This document shows, in pieces, positions 37,601-47,991 of a stretch of 64,000 bases of DNA. The stretch spans positions 13,762,001-13,826,000 of the forward strand of contig NC_135010.1 in assembly GCF_051020985.1 (NCBI RefSeq), written 5' to 3'. Position 1 is the first letter of the stretch. The number at the start of each line of letters is the position of its first letter. Source of the stretch: Nomia melanderi. Lineage: Eukaryota > Arthropoda > Insecta > Hymenoptera > Halictidae. A program made the position numbers and the translations under genes. Below the pieces are notes generated by a model. The model had not been told where the DNA came from. It did no database searches and was given only the letters and a program-made list of their open reading frames with translations.

Positions 37601-39038
37601 CCCGCGGCTCGGAGAAAACGATTAGACGCGCACGGACGATTTTATCGCGCGACCCTGCCGCTCGCGCAGCCGTACGGCCGTGTCGTCGCACGACCGCTTC
37701 GCCTCCTCGAGTTTTTCGGCCGCCCGAGCCGACCCGACCCGACCGACCGGATGAAACGGCCGAGCAAAGGAGCCGGGCTTTCGTTATTTTGTTCCCCCCC
37801 GTTTCGCGCCGTGAATCATCGGCCGAGTTCGTTCCCCTGGGCCAGGTCACTCGGAGGAACCACCTTGAAGAGATTTCCGAGTAAGGTCCGATGATTTTTC
37901 TCCCTCGCTTTCCTGCCGCCCGGCTTTTCCGGGACCCGATGAGTCAAGCGCGACCGCGTGACTGGCTTCGCGGATCGTTTGCTTCCTCCGCGAGATCTCA
38001 TCGGGGGATTTCCAGGCTCCGTCGTGTTCGAGGACGCGGAATCTCACGAGATAAGGGGAAAGAAAGAAGCGCCGAGAGGCGTGTAACTTCCACCCGACCC
38101 TCCCGTCGACCCGATATCGCCACCGGCTCGTCGCCTAGTACCCCCAGAAGCGTATCGAACGCCGATCGAACCGGATACTGCCTCCCTCTCCCTCAGGACC
38201 GAGTCGTTAAGGACTCGCCGAGGACTCATTAAGCTACCTCGCACAGTCGTTAGGCACTCCTGACGGCTGCGTCGATGTCCCGCAATTTTTCTCCACGGCG
38301 TTTTCTCCGCTCGGGATTCCCCGGGACGTAAAAAAACCCCCCGAGAAGCGGCTCGATCAGTAGCCAGCCATAGAGAACGAGTCGATTAGATGCCGCGATC
38401 GGAACCGCTGTAATTAGACGACCGAAAGGGACATCGGCCGGGAGCAGCTTCCACGCAAGGAAAATCGTGGCATTGTATCAGTTTCCATCGGGTCCGACGT
38501 AATGCGTCGCTTCCGATCACGAGACCGATAATCGAGCGATTAGGCTTCGTCGATGAGACGAGGAAAGCAGAGACGTTCGTCGAGAAAAAGGATCATAGGA
38601 ACGAGTAAAGTGCCCACGACCACGCCTCGCTCTTTCTCCGTTCGATCTGAAGGATGTCGCGGAGATCTTATTCAACGAGGAGAACATTCTCTCCCGAGAA
38701 CCATAGAAACACCAAGTCGAAGCAGTGTACTGAATGAAACGGAAGCTGAAAAGTTACGACTTCCAATCTTCGAATTTCCTTCGATACGGCGATCATAAAA
38801 TCAATTAATCCTACGCATACGACGAACGCGGAAGCGATGCTCGATCGCGACGAGCACGCGACGAACATCCGAAATAAGATGCACATTGTAGGGTCCGCGG
38901 CCGACAGTCCCAGAATCCCGGTGAACCCCGGAGGGCCGGGAGAGCCGGCTCACGTGGTCGCGTCGCGGTTGATATCGGGAGGAGGCCGTCGTCGTCGCCG
39001 GATTAACGGGAGAATCGAGTGGTCCGCCTCACCTCGAG

Positions 39039-39091
39039 GACCGACCGACCGACCGACCGACAGACCGATCGACCGACCGACCGACCGACCG
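39039..39091. repeat. GACC tetranucleotide repeat
   Basis: About thirteen GACC units with two interruptions, about 740 bp upstream of the giant exon start. Confidence 0.85.
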
Positions 39092-39658
39092 CAGGACAGA
39101 GGACAGGCGAAGGAGAAGGAGGCGGCCGTGCAAAGGAGAGGAGGTGGATGAAAGTGGGGAAGGAGGGAGGGGAGCAAGCGGGTGTTGGGTCCGTAGGAAG
39201 GGAGGCTAAGAGCCGAGGGGAGAGGGAGAGGAGGAACACGCTCTCCTCCGGTGCACACTCTCGTGGTGACTCCGACCGGCAAAGTGCTCGCGTTCGTGAA
39301 AGTCCACAGACGACTTTCAGGGTCGTCTGCTCCGCTCGTTCCGCCGAAGCCGGCTTCGCCTCGCGAAAAAGGAGTCAGCCGCCGAAAGGGATCCTCGTAC
39401 GCGTCGCCGCGGTTATCGCGGAGCAGTCCGGACCCACCGCGACGGAAAAGGGAAACGGAAACGCCGGGCACCGTCCGTGGATCGCGGTCGACGGCTCTGC
39501 GATCGGCGGCCCGTCGCGATCGCCGCGCTGCGCGTGTTCCTCTTCGAGCTGGTGGAATCGAAACCGCGCGGCGAGTTCCTTGACCGATGTCACAGTCGCC
39601 GCTGGATCGAGCCGAGCTCGAACCTGGATACCTGGATCCCAACGACGACCGCCGTCGC

Positions 39659-39705
39659 TCAGTGACCGCGCCGCTGTATGTTGTGACTCTCTCTCTCTCT
39701 CTCTG
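39659..39705 (+). promoter_or_regulatory. Candidate proximal promoter of the giant-exon isoform
   Basis: TCAGTG (39659-39664), an initiator-like word, is followed by a CT repeat (39688-39702), which is a GAGA-factor type sequence on the other strand. Both lie within 170 bp upstream of the ATG at 39830 in GC-rich DNA. This is positional evidence only. Confidence 0.25.
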
Positions 39706-39829
39706 CGTGGATTATCCGTGATCGCGCGGCGAGAACCGCGGGGAACCGTGACGGAGCCTTGAACGGTTTCCAACGTCGAACGTCGGTGGACAGAGTGGTG
39801 GACATTACAAAGTACAGTGATCAGCGACG

Positions 39830-42430
39830 ATGTCGTCCCGGCTGCGCGGCTCCTCGACGATGAAGGAGGCCACCGAGGTGCCCCCTTACGCGAGGGATCA
39901 CTTCAGAGAGGACAACGGCGTGGCCCAGCCGTTGAAGTCGCAGTACAAGAACGGGACCAGCCGTTATCACTTCGGCATGACGAGGCAGCAGAACGAGGAG
40001 GCGAGTAAGAACGGCCGAGACCATAAGGAGAGGCCGCCCGATGACGCGGACTTGCTCTACAAAAAGAGCAGGGACCACTTCGGCGCCTGGGACATCAAGG
40101 ACATCGTCGTTCAGGACGAGAGGCTCGGCTCGAAAAAGCAGCCGGACCGATTCGACGACGCCCGGCTGACGAACGGCAGGCCCAGGAACGATCTGGCGAG
40201 GCACGATCGCCACGAGGATCACGGCAGAAGCGACTCCGTCGATCGCGAACAGACGCACAGATCGAGGAAGAAAGGTGAGAACTGGGAATGCGACGCGAGG
40301 GTGTTCTCGAAGCCGCATCGGTCGAGGATCAACGAGGGCAGGAACGACTCCCAGCCGATTGACGAGAGGGATCTGCTTCTTAGGGAGATCGAGAACCTGG
40401 CCGTCGACGGGAGATCGCCCGATCGAAGGATCCGCGCGATGATCGAGCGGTTCAAGTCCCGCGAGGAGGAGAAGATGAAATCGAAGAAGGATCGGGACTC
40501 TCTCAGTCCGGAGAAAGACGAGTATAGATCGAAGAGCGCGAGTCGAGGCGATGCGCGGACCGATCGCGAGGATTGCGTGAACGACAGAGAGTTCGGGGTT
40601 CAGAAGGAGGACAGACGGGACGATCGAAGAACGACCAGATCCAAGATCCGCGAGCCGGACAGAATCGAGCACGAGGAGAACACTAGGAGCCGCTCCGTGG
40701 ACCGGAAGCACGACAAACTGAACGAACCAATCTGCGAGAAGAATGAAGAGTTGAGAAGGAACGCGTACGTTTCCGATAAAAGTCGCAGACGGTCCAGAGA
40801 ACTGGAGGACGATCCTCCTCGGCGGAAGGACAGCCCGAAGAGAAGGAGCTACGCTTACGAGGGGAACCCCGAGGACTTCGACGTGCGGATACAGAGGTAC
40901 GAGAGAGCGCTCCTCGAGCCTAGGAGGGACCTAGACTCGCCCAGACGCGTTCCGCTGAAGGACGCAGCCGCGGATCTAGGTAGGAAGGAGTCGTTCAAAG
41001 ATCACGATCGCCAAGTGGCGAGGAAAAGCTCGTTCAAGACCGGCGACGCGAAGAAGAGCCGGGAATCCAGCCTGAGCAGGAGAGCCTCGCTGAAGAACCA
41101 AGAGAACGACCTGCACAGAAAGAATTCGTTCAAGAGTCAGGACGCCGAGAAGAATTGCTTTCGAAAGGACGCAGCGGAACACGTGTCCAGGAGAGGCTCC
41201 TTCAAAGAGCAGGGGCACGACGGTGGGAGAAAGAATTCCTTCAAGGAGAGCTCGGATTACGGGAGAATTTCGTCGAGGAACTGCGACGAGGAGGAAGAGA
41301 GAAAGAACTCGTCGAAAGGACATTCCGGCGGAGTCAGTAGAATAACGTTCAAGGAGCAAGACGCGGACGCGGCCAGGATCCACTCGTACAAAGAGCAGGA
41401 TGCGGAAGCGGGCAGGGTCAGCTTTAAGCACCGCTCGAACGACGTGGGACGAAAGAACTCGTTCAAGGAGAAGACCGTGGAATTCGCCGGGATCACTTAC
41501 AAGGACCTCGAGGACAACGACGAGGAAGCCGACCGGAGGATCGGGTACAAGACCGAGGACCACGAGCCGGGCAAAGTGTCCTTCCGAAGTCTCGACGAAT
41601 CGAGGCGAAGGTCCTCCCCGAACGGGCGATACGTCGAGTTCGGGCCGGCCTCCTATCAGTCTCAGGAAGCGGAGCCGCCGAACGATCGGGACGCCGATTC
41701 CGAGAGGAAGCATCCTCTTAAGGATCACGAGTCCTCGGGAAGGAGGCGGGCGTCCCTGAGGAGCAAGAGCCACGACTCGTTCGACAGGAAGTCCGACAGA
41801 CACTCCAGGCCTCTGAGCCCTCCGAAGAGGAACGATCCGGAGTATCGCGAGGATCCCAAGGATCACGAGGATTTCGACGCGAACTCCTGGCACGAGTCCA
41901 ATAGAATGTTCGCCGCGAAGTATCTGCGGGAGCACAGCAGATACCGCTCGAATCCCGAGGGCCATTCCGAGATCGAACGGGATCCCTCGCCGGAAGTTGG
42001 ATTGCTGGAGATCCGGGAGAAGAGTAGTCGATCGAACGATCGGTTCGGCAACGAAGTCGAGGCTGCCAAACGGGAGCAGAGGAAGGATTATCCGAACGCG
42101 ATCGCGTACAATCACGGGGACGCGGATCAGCCTCAGGATTCGGACAGCAGATACGCGTCCACTCGCGAGAGGAACGGCGCGACGATCATCAGGATCCGGT
42201 CGAGCCCGGAGACACCGGTCGAGAGAAGACGTCGGCGTCGTCCCGCGCAGGATCTTCACGTGGGCAGGCGGAGGCGTTACGACGCCGGGGACGAAGAGGA
42301 CAGCGAGGACGAGGACGAGGACGAGGACGACGACGAGGATCGCCGGCGACAAAGACCGCCGAGGGACTGTTTCGCGTCGCCTAGAAGCTTGTCCACGCCG
42401 TCCAGACGAATTTGGAACTATCGCGAAGGG
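39830..42430 (+). CDS. pk: Probable prickle, long (Spiny-legs-like) isoform first coding exon, 867 codons
   Basis: An uninterrupted 2601-nt frame runs from ATG 39830 to a donor (GAAGGG then GTATGG) after codon 867, ending in phase 0 like the 17075 exon, so it can join in frame to 45633. Read through without splicing it would stop at 42520. The protein is a charged, mostly disordered polyampholyte. R-[DY]-H-F motifs occur at residues 22-25, 45-48 and 81-84. A possible helix (DLLLREIENLAVDG, RAMIERFKSREEEK) lies near 179-220. About fourteen imperfect RKxSFK repeats span 384-586. An acidic tract (DEEDSEDEDEDEDDDED) at about 821-837 is followed by RRRQR. GC-rich third positions, long frame and no stop support real coding. 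Drosophila Spiny-legs also has a long unique N terminus, though shorter (about 349 residues); I cannot assert sequence homology. It could instead be a separate gene. Confidence 0.65.
40979..41588 (+). repeat. Coding array of about 13-residue RKxSFK repeats
   Basis: Residues 384-586 of the giant exon. Successive cores read RKESFK, RKSSFK, RRASLK, RKNSFK, RRGSFK, RKNSFK, RKNSSK, RITFK, RIHSYK, RVSFK, RKNSFK, GITYK, RRIGYK and KVSFR. Spacing is mostly 12-15 residues, with a few longer gaps. Linkers are rich in EQD/DAE. The DNA copies are diverged, so the array is ancient rather than a recent tandem duplication. Confidence 0.8.
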
Positions 42431-42555
42431 GTATGGCATTTTCATGAGTCAATCGCGTTTGATCGATCGTTTATGGTACAGAAGCGAGAAGCTATATTCA
42501 TAAATCGATGGAGAAGATGAGAGGGAGAGAATGAGCGAGGGAGCGAGGGGCGAGG

Positions 42556-42602
<47 letters not shown>

Positions 42603-45600
42603 GGAGTGAGAGCGAGAGAGAGAGAGAGAGAGGGAGAGAAAGAGAGAACGCGCGCGTAACGGTCCCGAGGCCGGAGCGAATCGAAGGGCTGCACGCTTGT
42701 TGCGTTCGATTCAGGATTTTGTTTTTCTGATTTTCACTACTCTGCGACACGCCGCGCCACCGGTTCTGCTGCTGCTACTGTTGCTGTTACTGCTGCCTGT
42801 TGGACGGAACGAGCATATAACGTGCGCGGAGTGTGTTGGTGGATCGTTTCAAGGTGCGAACGTTTTTCTTCTGACGCGTCTCGCGCGATTTCCTTCGGGA
42901 CGCTGAATCGAGATCGTCGCTTGCGGTTTAGGGTATGCCGCAACGGACGTCGCTCGAAGATGAAATCGTTGTCGCATACTTTCAGCTACGCAACGATGGA
43001 ACGCATCGAGACTTCACGCCTCGGGAACGAACGATTCGACGGAATCGCGCGTGCCTCTCCGGCTTCGGTCAGCTTCGATTTGAAACGTAGCGAGCCATAC
43101 GGCAACGATTTCGTCGTCGCGCGGTGTCCGGTTACGATATAGGGTTACCCGCTCGTTCCTTCGTACGGTATTACACGTTTTCGCGTGTTCTCCGATGAAG
43201 CATCGTTTCCGCGAGTTGCGTCACACGCGGAACGGCCGTAGCCGTCCGCGTCGGACGCCCGCGTTCGTCCGGCAACGACGGAATGAAATGCAACGGGACG
43301 ATGTACGAAACAAAGTGAAAGCAATCACGAAAGTAATTACCCGTTTATCTCTACAGGATTATCAGAGCACACGAGCGTATATGAGCGAGCCAATGTAGAA
43401 AGTTTTCATTAAATTCATAGTAGACGAGTGAAACTTTTTTCATTCCAATCCAAACCCCATGCGACCAGTGGTCCGCGCGGGAAGGTGCCCGGCTCTACCG
43501 ATTTCCATTCGCGAAACCGCGTTCGCGACCGAAAATAATAATCCCGCGAGCCGGCTCGAAAGCCGGCGCCGATTCGATCCGATCCGATCCGATCGATCGA
43601 TCGGGGTGAAAGTGAACCGCCCGGTAGCCTGGCTGTTGTCAACGGTCCCCGCTAATCCTTTAATCGATACAGCCGTTACCTAGCCGGCGAACTTCTTTTT
43701 TCCGAAGCCGATACCGAGCCCGCGTTCGCGTTAACTTTCTCGAGCGGCGTTCTCCTTTCGCGCTCGCCTTCGACGCGTCGTCGCCCTCGGCCCTCGACGA
43801 TAACGCTCGCAGAGGAGAATCGATTCGCTTCTCGATTCCGACGACGGAAAAAGCGCATTCCTCAGCTGCAAGGGTTAACGGTTTGTCGCCGACTCACTGG
43901 CTCGGCTTCGCGCAAGTTTTCAATGTCCTTACGTAATTCCGCCGTCTATTGGGCAACCCGTCATGGAAATGTCAGCGAACCGCCCACAAGCGGAATGGTC
44001 GCGCCGCGTGTAGGACACGAGCGCAGCCGCGGACACACATCTTTCTCCTCTGAAAAATTCGCAGCCTTTGTCCGCGGGATGAACATCCGTCATCGCGGGT
44101 CGGGGGACGGGGATCGGTCGTGTCGGCCGACGTCGTTTCGGTCGTCGTTCTCGCGGATACGCATGGAAACGAGAATCCACTCGATAAAGTAACGAGCAAG
44201 GTATCGGGGGGGTTTCGATTCGATGGTCGCCGATCGTCTCGCCGGGTAAGTGACGCAATCGTCTGCCTCCGACCGCGGACGTCACGCTTATTCTCGTCTC
44301 GGGAACGGGGAAAACAACGAACCCGAGCGGTTACAATCGGCATTTAAATGGCTGCGAAATCGGCGGATAATTCACCGGGAACGATTATGATTTTTAACGA
44401 GATCAGCCTTCTCTCGCTTTAGATTCCTAACGCGTCGAGACCTCGATTCGTTCGCTTTTCTATTCACAATGGTGCGTTTCTCTCTCCTGTTACGATTCAT
44501 TTCTCGATTATCTCGTTTCTTTCGGTGGCCCGCATATCTGACCGACACGTTCTAATCACCGCTGAAAGATACGACGCCGTGGACGAATAAATAAATGAAT
44601 AATTCACGCGAAAAGGATACGGGCGATTTCCAGGTGGCCGTGTCTCGGGAGAAAAACACAGCGGCGCGGCCCGTGGTCCCTTTCACTCGTGAGTCAGGAC
44701 GAAAAATATGTTAATTAGACGACGGGACCGAGCGCCCGGGAGATCATTATTCAGGATTACTATATATAGACAGCTAGAGAGACGTCGGCTCGGCGTATTT
44801 TCCATCGCGCGGTGCCTCCTCTCTCGTCTACTCGATATTTGGCGATGCCGCGAGCCTGCTCCACGTGGGCGGACCGACCATATATGCCGGCCGGAAGGTT
44901 CTTGAACGCATCCAACGCGCCTCGGCCGTTTCCATCCTCGCCGCTTCCTTTTATCTTCGCTCCGAGCCGGCGAAATGTCGCGCGGAATCGATTCCCCGCG
45001 CGGCGAAGGCGTGGACGCGCTCCTCCGCGCGGCCGATACGCTTCCACCGCGGCCGCGGGACGCGAGCGTTTCGAAAGCGGAATCGTGGAAATGCCGGCGA
45101 GCACCGTCGTCGGACGGCGACGTTACCACCGACGTTACCACCGACGCGGCGAGCAATTAAAAACTTTTCCCAATTACCAAGCGGACTCGCCGTTCGACCT
45201 TGTCCCGCTTCGCACGCAATTACGACCACGGCACGAGCGAAACTATGATTCAATTTTACCTCGATCGCTCTTTTTTTTCTCTCTCTCTCCTTTTCTCTCC
45301 TTCTCTCGTCGCGTTCGTTTTATTTTAATCGAGGATGCAAGACGTCTGCGTCGAGTCCCTGTTTCGATACGTCGCCGAAGGCGACTGACATTTATGAAGA
45401 TGATCCAGACCTTTCACCGTGTTGCAATTAGAGTGACCCGACGGCTCGGTTTGGATCATCTTTATTCAGTTACTCGGGGCTTTCGAGAGTAAACCCGTTT
45501 ATTGCGTGTCCGTAAAACAGAAGCCTCGAGTGACTGCAACCTTTCAGCCGGTGAAAGCATCCCGGGTCCAACGTCTTCACCCGGCTGTCTGCTCGCCTCG

Positions 45601-45632
45601 ATCTAACGCGCGGCTTTTTTCTTCGTTCGCAG
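42431..45632 (+). other. Presumed intron between the giant exon and the Cys-rich exon
   Basis: It begins with a GA-rich tract (42510-42650, listed separately). A TGCTGC/TGTTGC run lies near 42765-42800 and a CT-rich stretch near 45270-45305. The remainder is CpG-rich sequence with chance open frames. A CT-rich acceptor precedes 45633. Confidence 0.55.
42510..42650. repeat. GA-rich microsatellite
   Basis: Nearly pure GA repeats with GGGA and AAAG interruptions begin about 80 bp after the donor of the giant exon. On the opposite strand it reads as CT repeats and gives spurious Ser-Leu frames. Confidence 0.9.
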
Positions 45633-45718
45633 GGTGTCCTGATCACGGACCGCGAGGAGGGCCAGCCGTGCTTGCAGTGCAGGGAGACTTGTTCAGGATT
45701 CTCGCCGCACACGTGGAG
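45633..45718 (+). CDS. pk: Probable prickle common exon: N-terminal Cys-rich zinc-binding signature of PET/LIM proteins
   Basis: This 86-nt exon has a strong acceptor (polypyrimidine tract then TTCGCAG) and donor (TGGAG then GTAAGC). It starts in phase 0 and ends in phase 2. It encodes GVLITDREEGQPCLQC followed by RETCSGFSPHTWR. The pattern G-x-P-C-x-x-C-x-x-x-C-x-G-F-x-x-H-x-W-R is the conserved Cys-rich motif preceding the PET domain in PRICKLE3, testin and LMCD1; DR..GQPC..CRE.C.GF..H.WR is closest to PRICKLE3. In relatives the next residues are KIC..CKC, and the phase-2 end (AG) allows AGx for that Arg before Lys. Family role: Prickle is a core planar-cell-polarity protein that binds Van Gogh/Strabismus at the membrane. 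Two upstream first exons end in the matching phase. Testin is the main alternative. The next exon was not found before 64000. Confidence 0.75.
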
Positions 45719-47781
45719 GTAAGCTTCGTTGCTTCGTTACTTGGACGCGCGGTGCCGAGGACAGGGAAAATAGACGAAACAGAGGGCAGAGTTCTCTGGC
45801 TCCGTCTGGACGGTCCACTATGCAAAGATGATAAGGCGCCGGCGCGTTCCGGACGCCGCGCGCTATCTTTGGGGGAGATCTTCGATCTCATCGAGCCGGT
45901 TCGACGTCTCCGGGACTGATACCGGGCGCGTTTATTCACCGATAATGCCGTCCCGCTAAAATACAATGTCAAGTAAATTATTATACAACGCGTGGGATCG
46001 GCCGGAGAAGATACGCCGCTCGGAACATTTTAGTCGCACGGATCGTGCCTTTGATTTCCGTTAATTCCGATAACTCCGATAATCGAATATTCACCGGAGA
46101 ACCTTTAGCGAGAGTCCGCCAAGATCCTGCAATCAGCTGAACGGTTAAATTAATCGGATAAGCGAAGGAATTATCACCCGATCAGTTGCTAGTCTACTTA
46201 ATAAGTCGCCGGTTAACCTACAACCGAGGCTGACACATTTCGGGGTCGACCTACCCGCAGTTTCCCACGTTTGTTGACGCTTGTCCGCGATCCGACTCGA
46301 TTGATCGATGAATCCCGTCGCCCCTCAATTAGCTGCACACCGTTTAATGCGGTATATCGCCGGTCGTGTCCCTCTAATCAAGATATCGGGTTTCCCCTCC
46401 GCCGTAATTATCCCCGTCCATTAGCTCGAATGACGGCGGAGACGCGGAATTTTCAGGCGTTCGATTAACTGTAAAGGCCTGACCCGCCGCGCGGAAAAGA
46501 AAACCGCGCGCGTTCGCTGAAACTTCAGGGAGTCTCGTGATATCGAGCGCGTGTTCGCGCGAGCGCGAATCCGTTCGAAGATCGAGGTCGCGGGACAAAG
46601 AAAGCGAGAGGCGAGGAATCAATGGTCGATCGGCGAGACCGTATCCTTCGCTCGGATCGTGCTGGAACTGTTAACCGGGAGAGGCTGTGCGCGCCGTATC
46701 CATTATCCGAAGCGTAACTGAGCAGCGGTGAAATTACCGACCGGTAATTACCCTCCGTGACTTACGGGCCAGCAATGCGGTAATAACGAATTAATTGGCC
46801 TGTGGAGAGACGGTGAAGGATGACGGCGCGGCGCGCGGGGGAGGGGCGCGGCCGGTCGCTCCTTCCAGCATCGCATCGCCCGAAGGAGAAAGGTGGGACA
46901 GCCGTGCACCGCCCGGTGCATTTATAGCACCGCGGAGATGGATTCACAGTTATGCCACCTAAAGCCATTCGAAGCCGGCCGAACGCGACTAAAACGACCG
47001 AACGAGCTACCTGGAGCGCTCGCTCGCTCGCTAGCGCGTAATGTCGCCTCCGATCGTCGCGCGTCTATATCCGGACTTTCGAATTCAATTTTATAACGCG
47101 ACGCGCGTGGGAAGATCTCCACGGTGCCATTTAGAGAGCCGGTCGAGCCGAACGGAACGCGCTGGGACTCGATGAAACTGATAAAAAGAACCTTATCGAT
47201 CGCGCGGGCTCTTTAATAGAGTCTCCCGCGAAACTATCGGGGGAGGCCTTTGAAATGCTTTCGGATAAACCTAGACTCTATTACCTAGATTCCGTGTTAT
47301 TTTTTCCCGTCCGCCGGCCGGAGGGGAGCGTGGGCGCACCTTTCCCCCCTTCGCCGCGTGACGATGTACGAATCGACCTCGTAGATTTCGGAAAACAGGG
47401 TCGTTTCGCTAGGGGCGCCGTGACAATTATTCCGGGGCCGGTGGCGGGACATAGCTCGCTTCAAAAATAAATCGTTGACACGAGATGAGGCCTAGCCGGT
47501 GTCGCGCTGTTTCGCTCGCTCGAGGTAAATTTAGATAATTAATTCGCGACCCTCGATCGACGCGCCGACTCTTTCTCCGCGCGACCCGGTCGCGAGGAAA
47601 GCGCCGCGAAATGGGTTTCCGTACCGGACGGCGCGCGATTCCGTTTCCAGCCGCGCCGGTTCGGCCTACATTCCGCGCGATGTCCCATTCAAGCTTCCGC
47701 GGCGAGACCGTCGGGCCCAGAAATAAGTTTCAAGGAATCCAGCCAAACTCGAGTCGCCCGTGGATCGGATCTTTGGCGTGA

Positions 47782-47991
47782 TTAACCCTTCGCCGACGGA
47801 GATTCTCTGAATACAGAATATTTCGCGGATTCCGGTAAATTAGACGTCGAGTGCTTAAACGGTGGAGAATGAGGAACCTATGTACCGATTTCCCGATGTT
47901 TGAATAGTTAAATCATACTTTCGCAACTCGGTATTCCAAACGTGTATGTTTGATCTCGGCGAAATGTCGACACTCGTCCGCACAGGGTTAA
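47782..47991. mobile_element. TTAA-flanked MITE, family G
   Basis: TTAA at 47782-47785 and 47988-47991. Ends are CCCTTCGCCGACGG and, reverse-complemented, CCCTGTGCGGAC (imperfect). The right half resembles that of 24061-24294 (GTTTGAATAGTTAAATCAT). Confidence 0.5.

Larger units (their letters stand above)
17120..39829 (+). other. Presumed first intron of the prickle short isoform; gene-poor CpG-rich DNA
   Basis: About 22.7 kb without a supported exon lie before the giant alternative exon. The sequence is mostly CpG-rich with many chance open frames. It is interrupted by AT-rich TTAA-flanked MITEs (listed separately), a GAA run near 21122-21153, a GGCT run near 21800-21835, GA-rich sequence near 24880-24928 and an alternating CG run near 27210-27230. 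Distal enhancers would be expected in such an intron but cannot be recognised by eye. Confidence 0.5.

Noticed and set aside
39019..39762. 247-codon plus-strand frame with RPTDRPTD
   Set aside because: Produced by the GACC tetranucleotide repeat and flanking GC-rich DNA; no coding features.
39821..40711. 296-codon minus-strand frame
   Set aside because: Also an antisense shadow of the giant exon.
40976..42445. 489-codon minus-strand frame antisense to the giant exon
   Set aside because: Its hydrophobic LVLVLVL composition is the mirror of the Arg/Glu/Asp/Lys-rich sense protein; no domain or splice context of its own.
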